Shown one piece after another: positions 25,615-34,123 of a DNA stretch of 64,000 nucleotides (within the stretch, counting starts at the first letter, position 1; the number at the start of each line of letters is the position of its first letter). The stretch covers positions 434,001 to 498,000 of the forward strand of contig CANDNT010000002.1 in the NCBI GenBank assembly GCA_947387485.1, read 5' to 3'. The position numbers and the translations under genes were made by a program. This stretch comes from Aquimarina rhabdastrellae (GTDB taxonomy: Bacteria > Bacteroidota > Bacteroidia > Flavobacteriales > Flavobacteriaceae). Under the pieces are notes generated by a model that was given only the letters and a program-made list of their open reading frames with translations, was not told where the DNA came from and ran no database searches.

Positions 25615-25660
25615 AAAAATAACGCTTGACGTTATTAAAAATCCGTCTAGCGTTATTTTT
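25615..25660. promoter_or_regulatory. 17-bp inverted-repeat operator between AraC gene and hemA
   Basis: AAAAATAACGCTTGACG at 25615-25631 and, inverted, AAAAATAACGCTAGACG at 25660-25644 match at 16 of 17 positions with a 12-bp centre. A smaller perfect repeat AATAACG-N5-CGTTATT sits at 25618-25636. The element ends 16 bp upstream of the hemA -7 box and lies between both divergent promoters, the place for a regulator or for AraC half-sites. Confidence 0.72.
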
Positions 25661-25676
25661 TAAGGACGGTTACAGA

Positions 25677-25684
25677 TATTTTTG
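25677..25684 (+). promoter_or_regulatory. -7 box of hemA
   Basis: TATTTTTG, an exact TAnnTTTG match. Transcription would start near 25690, past the GTG at 25684, which makes the ATG at 25705 the real hemA start. Confidence 0.6.
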
Positions 25685-25704
25685 TGGGAGTAAAATTAGG
25701 ATTA

Positions 25705-26955
25705 ATGGAGCCCCAATTAAAAGCAAGAGGAAAAAATTTTTATACGATAGGACTAAGTTACAAAAAAGCAGATGCAGAAGTTCGCGGACGTTTTAGTGTA
25801 AATGAAGAAGGAAAAGAGGCGATCTTATTGCAAGCTAAAGAAGAAGGCATTGACTCATTATTAATTACTTCTACCTGTAATCGTACTGAGTTGTATGGAT
25901 TTGCTCAACATCCGTTTCAATTGATTAAGTTGTTATGTGAACATACAGCTGGAACGGTTGAAGAATTTGAAAAAGTAGCATACGTACGTAAAAATAATGA
26001 TGCGATAGCGCATTTATTTAAAGTAGGTACAGGTCTGGATAGTCAAATCTTAGGAGATTTTGAAATTATAAGTCAGCTTAAAAATAGTTTTAGGGCTTCA
26101 AAAGCTGTTGGAATGACTAATCCATTTGCAGAGCGATTAATCAATGCTGTAATTCAGGCAAGCAAGCGTATAAAAAATGAAACCGAAATTTCATCTGGAG
26201 CAACATCGGTTTCTTTTGCATCAGTGCATTATATCCTTAATAATGTTCAAAATATTTCAGATAAAAATATACTGCTTTTTGGAACAGGTAAAATTGGGCG
26301 TAATACATGTGAGAATTTGATTAAACATACCAAAAACGAGCATATTACATTAATCAATCGTACAAAAACCAAAGCAGAAGAAATAGCAGGGAAATTTAAT
26401 CTTATAGTAAAAGATTATGCTAATATCCAATCAGAGATTTCTAATACAGATATTTTGATTGTGGCTACAGGAGCACAAAACCCTACGATTTCAAAAGAAC
26501 TTATACACACAGATAAACCGTTATTGATTCTAGACCTTTCTATTCCTAAGAACGTATCAGATGATGTAACTGAGTTATCGAATGTAACCTTAGTACATCT
26601 AGATCATTTATCACAAATGACAGATGATACTTTAGAGAGAAGAAAACAGTTTATTCCGCAAGCAGAAGCTATTATAGAAGAAGTAAAAGCAGAGTTTGAC
26701 AGTTGGTTAGAAACAAGAAAATTTGCACCAACTATTAAGGCACTTAAGAATAAACTTTCGGATTTAAAAGAAGCCGAATTAAACTTTCAACGAAAGAAAA
26801 TAGCAGATTTTAACGAGGAGCAAGCAGCTATTATTAGTGATCGTATTATCCAAAAGATCACAACTCATTTTGCAAATCATTTAAAAGAAGAATCAACTAT
26901 GGCTACAGAAAGTATAGAGTTGATTCAGAAAGTATTCCAATTACAAAACTCATAA
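25705..26955 (+). CDS. hemA: glutamyl-tRNA reductase
   Basis: Reduces glutamyl-tRNA to glutamate-1-semialdehyde with NADPH, the first and usually controlled step of C5 tetrapyrrole synthesis. About 416 residues. YTIGLSYKKADAEVRGRF opens the catalytic domain; the thioester cysteine is Cys58 in ITSTCNRTELYG; GLDSQILGDFEI is the conserved loop; LLFGTGKIGRNTCENL is the NADPH-binding motif; the C-terminal dimerisation helix starts near FAPTIKALKNKL. A GTG seven codons upstream is open, but the -7 box overlaps it. It is first of a hemA-C-D-E run, with hemC 4 bp away. Confidence 0.96.
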   Translation: MEPQLKARGKNFYTIGLSYKKADAEVRGRFSVNEEGKEAILLQAKEEGIDSLLITSTCNRTELYGFAQHPFQLIKLLCEHTAGTVEEFEKVAYVRKNNDAIAHLFKVGTGLDSQILGDFEIISQLKNSFRASKAVGMTNPFAERLINAVIQASKRIKNETEISSGATSVSFASVHYILNNVQNISDKNILLFGTGKIGRNTCENLIKHTKNEHITLINRTKTKAEEIAGKFNLIVKDYANIQSEISNTDILIVATGAQNPTISKELIHTDKPLLILDLSIPKNVSDDVTELSNVTLVHLDHLSQMTDDTLERRKQFIPQAEAIIEEVKAEFDSWLETRKFAPTIKALKNKLSDLKEAELNFQRKKIADFNEEQAAIISDRIIQKITTHFANHLKEESTMATESIELIQKVFQLQNS

Positions 26956-26959
26956 CATC

Positions 26960-27874
26960 TTGAGCAAAACAATTCGCATTGGTACAAGAGACAGTGAATT
27001 AGCCTTATGGCAAGCACATACTGTACAACATAAATTAGAAGCATTAGGATACAAAACAGCATTAATGCCGGTAAAATCTACAGGAGATTTAGTCCTGGAT
27101 AAACCATTATACGAATTGGGGATTACTGGGATTTTTACCAAAACCCTTGATGTAGCAATGCTACAAGGTACGGTAGATATTGCAGTACACTCTATGAAAG
27201 ATGTACCTACAATGTTGCCTAAAGGAATTGTAGAAGCAGCAGTTTTAAAGCGAGCTAATGTTCAAGATATATTAGTGCATAAAGGCACAGATTTTTTAGC
27301 AGCAAATGGTACTATTGCGACAGGAAGTCTACGCAGAAAAGCACAGTGGTTGCATAAGTATCCTACTCATGAAGTTGTTGATTTAAGAGGGAATGTAAAT
27401 ACTCGAATGCAAAAATTAGAAGATAATGATTGGAATGGGGCAATTTTTGCAGCTGCGGGATTAGAACGTATTAATTTAAAACCAGAAGCTTATATTGATT
27501 TAGATTGGATGATTCCGGCACCAGCACAAGGAGCAATGTTAGTCGTGGCTATGGAAGGAGATGCTTTTTGTAGAGAAGCTTTGGCGAAACTAAATCATCA
27601 AGAAACCGAAATTGCAGTACATATCGAACGTGAGTTTTTAAGGACTTTAGAAGGTGGTTGTACAGCGCCGATAGGAGCTTTGGCTAAAGTGCGCGAAGAT
27701 GAGGTTGATTTTGAAGGTGCTTTATTTAGCTTAGACGGAAAACAAAAGTTTACAATAAAGAAAACAATACCGATTGCTAATCATAAAGGTTTTGGTAAGC
27801 AATGTGCTTTGGAACTATTAAATGATGGAGCGGCGGATTTGATGAAGGAAATAAAGGCAACGCTTAACTCCTAA
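26960..27874 (+). CDS. hemC: hydroxymethylbilane synthase (TTG start)
   Basis: Joins four porphobilinogen units into hydroxymethylbilane in the cytoplasm. 304 residues. IRIGTRDSELALWQA is the family N terminus; Asp81 in VHSMKDVP is the catalytic aspartate; GSLRRKAQW and DLRGNVNTRMQKL bind the substrate; Cys234 in TLEGGCTAPIGA anchors the dipyrromethane cofactor. The only start that gives the full N terminus is a TTG at 26960, four bases after the hemA stop; the next ATG would remove the cofactor-binding fold. Tight spacing suggests translation coupled to hemA. Confidence 0.96.
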   Translation: MSKTIRIGTRDSELALWQAHTVQHKLEALGYKTALMPVKSTGDLVLDKPLYELGITGIFTKTLDVAMLQGTVDIAVHSMKDVPTMLPKGIVEAAVLKRANVQDILVHKGTDFLAANGTIATGSLRRKAQWLHKYPTHEVVDLRGNVNTRMQKLEDNDWNGAIFAAAGLERINLKPEAYIDLDWMIPAPAQGAMLVVAMEGDAFCREALAKLNHQETEIAVHIEREFLRTLEGGCTAPIGALAKVREDEVDFEGALFSLDGKQKFTIKKTIPIANHKGFGKQCALELLNDGAADLMKEIKATLNS

Positions 27875-27880
27875 AATAAT

Positions 27881-28603
27881 ATGGAATCACAAGAGCAATC
27901 ATCTAGTATGAAATCTTTAGCTTCTATGGATAAAGCTACCGTTCTTGTGACAAAAAAAATGACCTTAGCTCAGCAAGAATTATTGCTTAATGCAGGATTA
28001 GGTTATGTGTCATATAATTTTATTGAGATAACACCTTTGACCGTTGACATAAAGTCGCTTAAAGAAGCTGTTATTTTAACTAGCAAACACGCAACACAAA
28101 TAGTACTAGCTAGTTTTTCTGTAGAAGAATTACAAAAAATAAAAGTGTTTTGTGTAGGGGGAAGTTCGGCTAAGTTATGTGAAGAAAAAGACGTTAAGGT
28201 TGTTGAGGTTGCGACAAATGCGGCAGAGTTGGCCGAAATTATAATAAAACAATATGCCGATCAGGATTTTCAGTTTTTTTGCGGAGATAAAAGAAGAAAC
28301 GAATTACCCGAACGTTTAAAAGAGGCAAGTATAAAATTAAAAGAAGTTATTGTTTATAAGACTGAATGGAGATCTAAAAAAATAGAACGTTTTTTTGACG
28401 GTATATTATTTTTTAGTCCATCTGCAGTAACTAGTTTTGTACAAGAAAACAAATTAGAAAATCAAATTACTTTTTGTATAGGAGCGACGACAGCTACCGA
28501 AGCAAAAAAGTATACAGATAAAATAGTAGTGGCAAATAAACCCACTATAGAAAATGTGATTGTTCAAGCAATCAAGCATTTTAATACTCAAGAAAGAGGA
28601 TAG
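27881..28603 (+). CDS. hemD: uroporphyrinogen-III synthase
   Basis: Cyclises hydroxymethylbilane with inversion of ring D. 240 residues, a family with low sequence conservation. The pattern fits: [86 protein letters not shown] and [15 protein letters not shown], the alternating two-domain strand-helix elements and the S-x-x-x-V / G-x-T-T segment. Position right after hemC and before hemE confirms it. Internal ATGs at 27908 and 27926 are possible starts, since family members usually begin close to the first strand. Confidence 0.9.
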   Translation: MESQEQSSSMKSLASMDKATVLVTKKMTLAQQELLLNAGLGYVSYNFIEITPLTVDIKSLKEAVILTSKHATQIVLASFSVEELQKIKVFCVGGSSAKLCEEKDVKVVEVATNAAELAEIIIKQYADQDFQFFCGDKRRNELPERLKEASIKLKEVIVYKTEWRSKKIERFFDGILFFSPSAVTSFVQENKLENQITFCIGATTATEAKKYTDKIVVANKPTIENVIVQAIKHFNTQERG

Positions 28604-28608
28604 ACGAT

Positions 28609-29634
28609 ATGATAAAGAACGATTTATTTTTAAGAGCACTTAAAGGAGAAACAGTAGAGAGACCACCAGTATGGATGATGCGTCAAGCAGGACGTTATTT
28701 ACCAGATTTTATGAAATTAAAGGAGAAATATGACTTCTTTACTAGGTGTCGTACTCCAGAATTGGCTACAGAAATAACAGTGATGCCTATTCATCAAGTA
28801 GGTACAGATGCTGCAATTTTATTTAGTGATATACTTGTAGTGCCACAAGCTATGAATATCGAAGTACAAATGAAAGATGGAATAGGGCCGTGGTTACCTA
28901 ATCCTGTGCGTACTCAAACTGCTGTAGACCAAGTAATCGTTCCTAATATCGAAGAAACTCTAGGATATGTATTGGATGCAGTAAAGATGACAAAAGAAGC
29001 GTTGAATGACGAAGTTCCTTTAATAGGATTTGCTGGATCTCCATGGACAATTTTATGTTATGCAGTACAAGGACAAGGATCAAAGAATTTTGACAAAGCA
29101 AAAGAATTCTGTTTTACAAATCCAGTAGCTGCTCATACCTTATTACAAAAGATTACAGATACTACGATTGCATACTTAAAAGCAAAAGTTGCAGCAGGAG
29201 TAGATGCTGTACAAGTTTTTGATAGTTGGGGAGGAATGCTATCTCCTGTAGATTATCAAGAATTCTCTTGGAAATACATTCAGCAGATTATTGATGCATT
29301 AAAAGATGAAACGCCAGTAATTGCATTTGGTAAAGGATGCTGGTTTGCTTTACAAGAAATGGCAAAATCTGGAGCTTCTGCTTTAGGAGTAGATTGGACA
29401 TGTTCTGCACGTAATGCACGTTATTTAACGGGAGGAAATATTACACTTCAAGGAAACTTTGATCCTTCTAGATTACTATCCCCTCCAGCAGAGATCAAAA
29501 AGATGGTGACGCAGATGATTAATGAGTTTGGTAAAGATCGTTATATAGCAAATTTAGGTCACGGAATTTTACCTAATATTCCTGTAGATAATGCAAAAGC
29601 ATTTGTAGAGGCAGTAAAAGAATATAGAGGATAA
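28609..29634 (+). CDS. hemE: uroporphyrinogen decarboxylase
   Basis: Decarboxylates the four acetate chains of uroporphyrinogen III to give coproporphyrinogen III. 341 residues, standard length. The signature [14 protein letters not shown] lies at 19-32 with the active-site arginine; [15 protein letters not shown] holds the catalytic aspartate; [25 protein letters not shown] and [11 protein letters not shown] are all conserved blocks. It starts 5 bp after hemD and is followed by a strong intrinsic terminator, so the hemACDE message probably ends here, before EI24 and hemF. Confidence 0.98.
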   Translation: MIKNDLFLRALKGETVERPPVWMMRQAGRYLPDFMKLKEKYDFFTRCRTPELATEITVMPIHQVGTDAAILFSDILVVPQAMNIEVQMKDGIGPWLPNPVRTQTAVDQVIVPNIEETLGYVLDAVKMTKEALNDEVPLIGFAGSPWTILCYAVQGQGSKNFDKAKEFCFTNPVAAHTLLQKITDTTIAYLKAKVAAGVDAVQVFDSWGGMLSPVDYQEFSWKYIQQIIDALKDETPVIAFGKGCWFALQEMAKSGASALGVDWTCSARNARYLTGGNITLQGNFDPSRLLSPPAEIKKMVTQMINEFGKDRYIANLGHGILPNIPVDNAKAFVEAVKEYRG

Positions 29635-29658
29635 GACTATAGCTAAAAAAGATATGAT

Positions 29659-29703
29659 AAAACCACTATAAAATCGATATGATTTTAAGTGGTTTTGTTT
29701 TTT
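29659..29703 (+). terminator. intrinsic terminator after hemE
   Basis: AAAACCACT (29659-29667) pairs with AGTGGTTTT (29688-29696); TAAAATC (29669-29675) pairs with GATTTTA (29681-29687), one bulge, then GTTTTTTG. This is a strong rho-independent terminator 24 bp past the hemE stop. Confidence 0.88.
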
Positions 29704-29817
29704 GAATAAAAGGATGTAGTATCTTTAAAAAGGAAGAATATAAGCAGATACAGTATTTTTCTTGAAACAATCTATAGCAAAAAACTACTAATGATAAAGA
29801 ATCAAAAAACTTAAGTT

Positions 29818-30603
29818 ATGCTTAAAGCAATATTTAAAGGAATTAAAGCATATGCAGGTGCATTAAGACTTTTGTCTCAATTAAAGCTTTGGAAATATTT
29901 TGCTATTCCTATTGGGATTAGTTTTTTTACTGGAATTGCATGTATCGCTTTAGCGTATACATTATCAACACCAATAGGAAGCTTTATTGATCAATTATGG
30001 ATTTGGGAGTGGGGAGCAGAAACATTTGCAACTATTAGCAGATTCTTAGGTGGGTTTATCGTTTTGGTCTTTGGATTAATATTATATAAACATATCATAT
30101 TAGCATTATCTGCACCGTTTATGAGTCCAGTATCAGAACGTATAGAAAAACATATACTGGGAGAAACAAATCATCATCATAGAAAAACTAATTTTAGTCA
30201 GCAATTAGTAAGAGGTGTGAGAATTAATATTAGAAACTTATTCAAAGAATTTTTATTTGTGATTCCGTTAGTGGTCATTGGGTTAATTCCAGGTGTAGGT
30301 ATTATAACTACAATGTTAATATTCTTGATTCAGGCATATTATGTAGGGTTTGGAAATATGGATTATACAATGGAACGTCACTTCTCCTATAAAGAAAGTA
30401 TTAATTTTGTAGGTAAACATAAAGGAACAGCTATTGGTAACGGTATCGTGTTTATGTTAATGTTGTTTATTCCTATCATAGGGATTATTATCGTATTACC
30501 GATATCGGTAGTAGCAGCTTCGACAGAAACGGTAACCTTATTAAAGCAAGAGGCAGTAATAGCCGAATCAATAGCAGTTAAAAAAGAAATAACAAATCAA
30601 TAA
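29818..30603 (+). CDS. EI24/CysZ-like membrane protein
   Basis: A 261-residue integral membrane protein with about four long hydrophobic stretches (FAIPIGISFFTGIACIALAY, FIVLVFGLILYKHIILALS, FVIPLVVIGLIPGVGIITTM, IVFMLMLFIPIIGIIIVLPI). It matches the EI24 domain family, which includes the sulfate permease CysZ; FMSPVSERIEKHILG and DYTMERHFSYKESINFVGKHKG are typical of Bacteroidota members. Its substrate is unknown. It sits between hemE and hemF, with hemF 10 bp downstream, so it shares a message with hemF. Confidence 0.82.
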   Translation: MLKAIFKGIKAYAGALRLLSQLKLWKYFAIPIGISFFTGIACIALAYTLSTPIGSFIDQLWIWEWGAETFATISRFLGGFIVLVFGLILYKHIILALSAPFMSPVSERIEKHILGETNHHHRKTNFSQQLVRGVRINIRNLFKEFLFVIPLVVIGLIPGVGIITTMLIFLIQAYYVGFGNMDYTMERHFSYKESINFVGKHKGTAIGNGIVFMLMLFIPIIGIIIVLPISVVAASTETVTLLKQEAVIAESIAVKKEITNQ

Positions 30604-30613
30604 AAAATACCTG

Positions 30614-31516
30614 ATGAAAGATCAGTTTTATCAATATATACAAGAATTACAAGATACAATAACATCAAAGTTAGAAACTATTGATGGTAAGGCTACATTT
30701 CAACAAGATTTGTGGGAACGACCAGAAGGTGGTGGTGGTAGAACACGTGTTATAGAAAATGGTAATGTTTTTGAAAAAGGAGGCGTAAATATTTCGGCTG
30801 TTCACGGAGCTTTACCAGAGGCTATGCAAAACTATTTTAAGGTTAAAGATTGTGATTTCTTTGCTTGTGGTTTATCTCTTGTGATTCATCCTAAAAATCC
30901 TATGGTACCTACAGTTCATGCCAATTGGCGTTATTTTGAAATGTATGATAAAGAAGGAAACATCGTAACACAATGGTTTGGTGGGGGACAAGATTTAACT
31001 CCATATTATTTGTTTGAAGAAGATGCAAAACATTTTCATCAAGTATGTAAAACAGCATGTGATAAACATGATCCTGCCTTTTATGAAACCTATAAGAATC
31101 GATGTGATGAGTATTTTTATAATGGTCATCGTGGAGAAGGTAGAGGAGTAGGTGGATTGTTTTTTGATTACTGTAAAGAAACAAAATCGATGTCTATGCA
31201 ACAATGGTATGATTTTGTTACCGAAGTAGGTAATAGTTTCTTAGATGCTTATACACCTATAGTAGAGCGAAGAAAAGAGTTAAACTATACTAAGGAGCAA
31301 AGAGATTGGCAAGAGATTCGTAGAGGACGTTATGTAGAGTTTAACCTAGTACATGATAAAGGAACATTATTTGGGTTGAAAACAAATGGTCGTATAGAAA
31401 GTATTTTAATGAGTTTACCTCCACATGTACAATGGAGATATGATCATCATCCAGAAGAAGGTAGTGAAGAAGAAAAATTAATAAAAGTATTACAAAATCC
31501 TGTAGCTTGGGTTTAA
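30614..31516 (+). CDS. hemF: oxygen-dependent coproporphyrinogen III oxidase
   Basis: Converts coproporphyrinogen III to protoporphyrinogen IX using molecular oxygen. 300 residues. ERPEGGGGRTRVIENGNVFEKGGVNIS, VPTVHANWRYFE, WFGGGQDLTPYY and RRGRYVEFNLVHDKGTLFGLKTNGRIESILMSLPP are the diagnostic HemF blocks, and the conserved active-site histidines and acidic residues are in place. It is the aerobic enzyme; no hemN-type radical SAM counterpart is in the window. Its product is the substrate for the HemJ protein encoded at 17896-18447. Confidence 0.98.
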   Translation: MKDQFYQYIQELQDTITSKLETIDGKATFQQDLWERPEGGGGRTRVIENGNVFEKGGVNISAVHGALPEAMQNYFKVKDCDFFACGLSLVIHPKNPMVPTVHANWRYFEMYDKEGNIVTQWFGGGQDLTPYYLFEEDAKHFHQVCKTACDKHDPAFYETYKNRCDEYFYNGHRGEGRGVGGLFFDYCKETKSMSMQQWYDFVTEVGNSFLDAYTPIVERRKELNYTKEQRDWQEIRRGRYVEFNLVHDKGTLFGLKTNGRIESILMSLPPHVQWRYDHHPEEGSEEEKLIKVLQNPVAWV

Positions 31517-32070
31517 CTCGAGCATAATCTAAAATCAGCAATCGATATTTAATGGACTATCGAGAGTATAGTGTAAAATTTGTAATAAGAGAAGCGTAAA
31601 AACTTTGGACTGTTTGAGCGTTAGCGAGTTTGTCTTAAGTTTAGCTTCCAAATAATAAATTTAGCTATGGTTTCGTAAGCCTAGACTTTTTGATTCTTTT
31701 TTCGGAGATGGAAAAAAGAATAAATTAAATAGAACAGCTCGTGTTAGGTCGGATAATTTTATGTGGAACAACTAAGTAAAATTGTATTGAGATTTAACGT
31801 AATGTAAAAACATTCATAGATTTTTAACCACACAAGATTTTGATAATGTTCGTTTTTTGATGATAAATAAACAAAGCGTAGCTAAGATATGAGTAGTAGT
31901 TATACTACGCTTTGTTATAGTTCTGAAAAGGTTAGGGAAATATTGTCCTATTTCAGAAAACTGTCATTTGATGAATGATGATTGAAGTTGAGTGTGTTAG
32001 TGAAATTAAGTTTATCGTAGATAGGGTATAATGAGTTTGTGATGTGTGATTAAAAAGTAACGATTGTTAT
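31517..32070. other. 554-bp noncoding gap with two hairpins
   Basis: No convincing gene. Two features stand out: a perfect 11-bp inverted repeat at 31693-31703 / 31711-31721 inside a block (about 31600-31730) that looks like a dispersed Flavobacteriaceae intergenic element, and a perfect 12-bp inverted repeat, AACAAAGCGTAG (31870-31881) with its complement at 31905-31916. On the minus strand the latter is followed by TTATTTATC, so it may end transcripts of the DUF2589 operon. The rest is AT-rich with stops in all frames. Confidence 0.55.
31870..31916 (-). terminator. hairpin, possible terminator of the DUF2589 operon
   Basis: A perfect 12-bp stem with a 23-base loop, containing an alternative smaller stem GTAGTA/TACTAC at 31893-31908. 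It lies about 155 bp past the last stop codon of the minus-strand operon. Confidence 0.45.
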
Positions 32071-32607
32071 TTATAACTTGATTTCTTCTGCGATGATTCT
32101 TAAAATATCAACTTCTGGTAATACAGATTGTAGTTGTACTGCAACCTGTTTAAACTGTTCGTTTGATTTGATGGTATTCCATAATCTTCTGATATAAGAA
32201 TTGAATGTCTCTTTTTGTGTTTTAGAAAATTCTGGTAATCCATGAATTAGACTTAGAATTTGTAAAACAACTTCTTTACCTTGAGTGACCTTTATATGTA
32301 TAGGCTCATGTAAATTAGATAGAATATCATGTCCTTGTTCTAAGCATTTTCCAGATGCGACAAGTTGTTGTCTTCGTTGCTGACTTCCGGTTTGAAGTTT
32401 TAAAGAAAAAAGCTGATTTCTTAAAATACTAAATCGACTAGACTCAGTATATCCTAATTTTTTTAATCCTTGCTCGTTTTGAGATAACCAGTTTTCTAAT
32501 TCTCTAGAAAAGCGAGAGGATTTTGAACGAAATAATTCAGATAATAGCCCTATTTGAGTAATCGAAGTTTCAAAAAAAATATGTTTATCGATAATACTAG
32601 TTCTCAT
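32071..32607 (-). CDS. unknown protein, third gene of DUF2589 operon
   Basis: A 178-residue soluble protein without signal peptide or membrane helix, predicted mostly helical. Stretches such as ELFRSKSSRFSRELENWLSQNE and GSQQRRQQLVASGKCLEQGHDILSNL are rich in charged and polar residues; PIHIKVTQGKEVVLQILSLI may be a short beta-rich part. I do not recognise a family. It is the last gene of a three-gene minus-strand operon, 19 bp after the second gene, so a joint function with the DUF2589 protein is likely. Confidence 0.7.
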   Translation of the reverse strand: MRTSIIDKHIFFETSITQIGLLSELFRSKSSRFSRELENWLSQNEQGLKKLGYTESSRFSILRNQLFSLKLQTGSQQRRQQLVASGKCLEQGHDILSNLHEPIHIKVTQGKEVVLQILSLIHGLPEFSKTQKETFNSYIRRLWNTIKSNEQFKQVAVQLQSVLPEVDILRIIAEEIKL

Positions 32608-32626
32608 GTGTTGAAATTTTAATTAA

Positions 32627-33316
32627 TTACTCATATGTTAAAACAGGAACGCTATTACCGTTCTCATCAGCTTCTGTAGTCCATGTCATCGCATCATCAT
32701 AAACCGTCATTTTGATTTTAATCATACTGTCGTTGTCATTAATCTCTTTTAATAAACGAGATTCAACAATGACAGGAACATTTTCTATTTCAGTTTCATC
32801 AGTTTTTAAATCTTCGTTGATTACAGGATATAAATACGCGTTATAAGTATTAAAATCAGTAACACGTTCTACAAATTGATGTGTATTTCTAGCAAAAACG
32901 TTAGCATATTTTTTAATTAATTCGTTTCTAGACTCGATATCAGATACCTTATCGTATTCAGCTATAAAAACTTTAGCAACTTCCTGAGCGTGTTTTGTGA
33001 CTTCTTGTTCGATATCTCTTGGAGTAGCAGTATATTGAGGATAGAAATTGATATACGCTTTTTCAAACGAACGGACATATACTTTTTGAGTTCCTTCTTC
33101 TGTAAATTTATCTCTAATAGGAGGATTTACAGTATCTATTGCAACAGGAATATCAAGTTCGATATTTTTCATTCTGATATTAGGAACCGAAAAATGTTTT
33201 AATAATGGGTTTTTTGCATACTCTTCGGCTATCATTAGAGTCTCTATATCAGATTGTACTTTGGCATTAGTGATTTCTTTATGTAAGCCACCTATATAAT
33301 CTTTTAATGTAATCAT
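32627..33316 (-). CDS. unknown protein, second gene of DUF2589 operon
   Basis: A cytoplasmic protein of about 229 residues, no signal peptide. It begins MITLKDYIGGLHKEITNAKVQSDIETLMIAEEYAKNPLL, an amphipathic helical start, followed by HFSVPNIRMKNIELDIPVAID, which recalls the beta part of DUF2589 proteins (PIPYLRVADTTIEFNAKI). A helical middle and a strand-rich C terminus (VIVESRLLKEINDNDSMIKIKMTVYDDAMTW) complete it. The open frame extends upstream to 33367, but those codons overlap a strong hairpin, so the ATG at 33316 is preferred. Function unknown; probably a partner of the DUF2589 protein. Confidence 0.72.
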   Translation of the reverse strand: MITLKDYIGGLHKEITNAKVQSDIETLMIAEEYAKNPLLKHFSVPNIRMKNIELDIPVAIDTVNPPIRDKFTEEGTQKVYVRSFEKAYINFYPQYTATPRDIEQEVTKHAQEVAKVFIAEYDKVSDIESRNELIKKYANVFARNTHQFVERVTDFNTYNAYLYPVINEDLKTDETEIENVPVIVESRLLKEINDNDSMIKIKMTVYDDAMTWTTEADENGNSVPVLTYE

Positions 33317-33337
33317 GATTAGAATTGTTTTTTTGGA

Positions 33338-33365
33338 GAAGGAAACCTCCGTAGAGGCTTCCTTC
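33338..33365 (-). promoter_or_regulatory. intercistronic hairpin in the DUF2589 operon
   Basis: GAAGGAAACCTC (33338-33349) pairs with 33354-33365 over 12 bp with one G-U wobble in the minus-strand RNA and a 4-base loop. It is followed by A-rich, not U-rich, sequence, so RNA processing or 3' protection of the DUF2589 message is likelier than termination. Confidence 0.65.
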
Positions 33366-33388
33366 AAAAGTTAGAAATAAGAAAATGG

Positions 33389-33934
33389 TTAAACTGATTC
33401 GTTTTCAGTAATAACTTGTTCAAGAATATCTAATACTCTTTGCATTCCTGCAGGAGCTTCTTCTTGTACAGCGTTAATTCTTACGTTCATACTGTATGAG
33501 CGCTTAGCTTCATCAGAGTAACGAGTTTTCTTTTTGAAAGCATAACTTCCTTTAAAGTGCAATTTCCCGAATCCCCATCTTAATCTTAAGTCAGCACTTA
33601 AACTTAAGTCATGAGAAGTACTTTGAGAATATTTTGTTACACTAGAAATCTTAGCGTTAAACTCGATTGTAGTGTCTGCAACTCTCAAATACGGAATAGG
33701 AATGATTGTAAGTAATGGAGTAGATAAGGTTAAATCTGTTGGAGTACCATCTACTAATTTTGAATATGTAAAATTCACATTTCTTACATTACCGTCTGCG
33801 TCAAGACCTACTTCGTTGATAAAATCAACAGTAGATAAAGCTGCGGCAGCTTGTGCGTCGATTACAGCGGTTAATGGTTTTCCTAGCATTGCGCTAAAAT
33901 TGATATTTGCAATTTCATTTGGACTAACTGGCAT
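33389..33934 (-). CDS. DUF2589 family protein
   Basis: A 181-residue cytoplasmic protein matching DUF2589. The opening, FSAMLGKPLTAVIDAQAAAALSTVDFINEVGLD, is the conserved helical segment (SxxxGxPLxAxxxAQxxxAxxTxxFI), followed by beta-rich VRNVNFTYSK, STPLLTIIPIPYLRVADTTIEFNAKISSV and the long strands around SLSADLRLRWGFGKLHFKGSYAFKKK. The C-terminal helix is MQRVLDILEQVITEN. The family has no established function to my knowledge. It heads a three-gene operon behind a 385-bp AT-rich region with a phased motif array. Confidence 0.86.
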   Translation of the reverse strand: MPVSPNEIANINFSAMLGKPLTAVIDAQAAAALSTVDFINEVGLDADGNVRNVNFTYSKLVDGTPTDLTLSTPLLTIIPIPYLRVADTTIEFNAKISSVTKYSQSTSHDLSLSADLRLRWGFGKLHFKGSYAFKKKTRYSDEAKRSYSMNVRINAVQEEAPAGMQRVLDILEQVITENESV

Positions 33935-34016
33935 AATTGTTTTGATTTAATGATTGACCTACTCTTTGGTTTAGGATTTTCGGTTTACTCCTAGTTTGAT
34001 TAATTTGTAATAATAC

Positions 34017-34042
34017 AATAAGGCTTCGCGAAATACCTTATT
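34017..34042 (-). promoter_or_regulatory. leader hairpin of the DUF2589 operon
   Basis: AATAAGG (34017-34023) pairs with CCTTATT (34036-34042) around an inner palindrome TTCGCGAA (34025-34032). It would form in the 5' leader of the operon message, about 85 bp before the DUF2589 start. Confidence 0.45.
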
Positions 34043-34092
34043 CAATGATTTGTTTAAGCTTAAAAATGTAATCTTAATTAAGAAGTACACTG

Positions 34093-34100
34093 CAAATATA
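34093..34100 (-). promoter_or_regulatory. -7 box of the DUF2589 operon
   Basis: Minus strand TATATTTG, an exact TAnnTTTG match, giving a leader of about 150 nt. The nearest TGTAAAATGT motif lies 24-33 bp upstream of it, overlapping the -33 region. Confidence 0.5.
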
Positions 34101-34123
34101 AAACATATGTTCCTTGTGTGCAA

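Noticed and set aside
25684..25704. GTG start for hemA
   Set aside because: The -7 box ends at this codon, so a message would start downstream of it; the ATG at 25705 fits the family.
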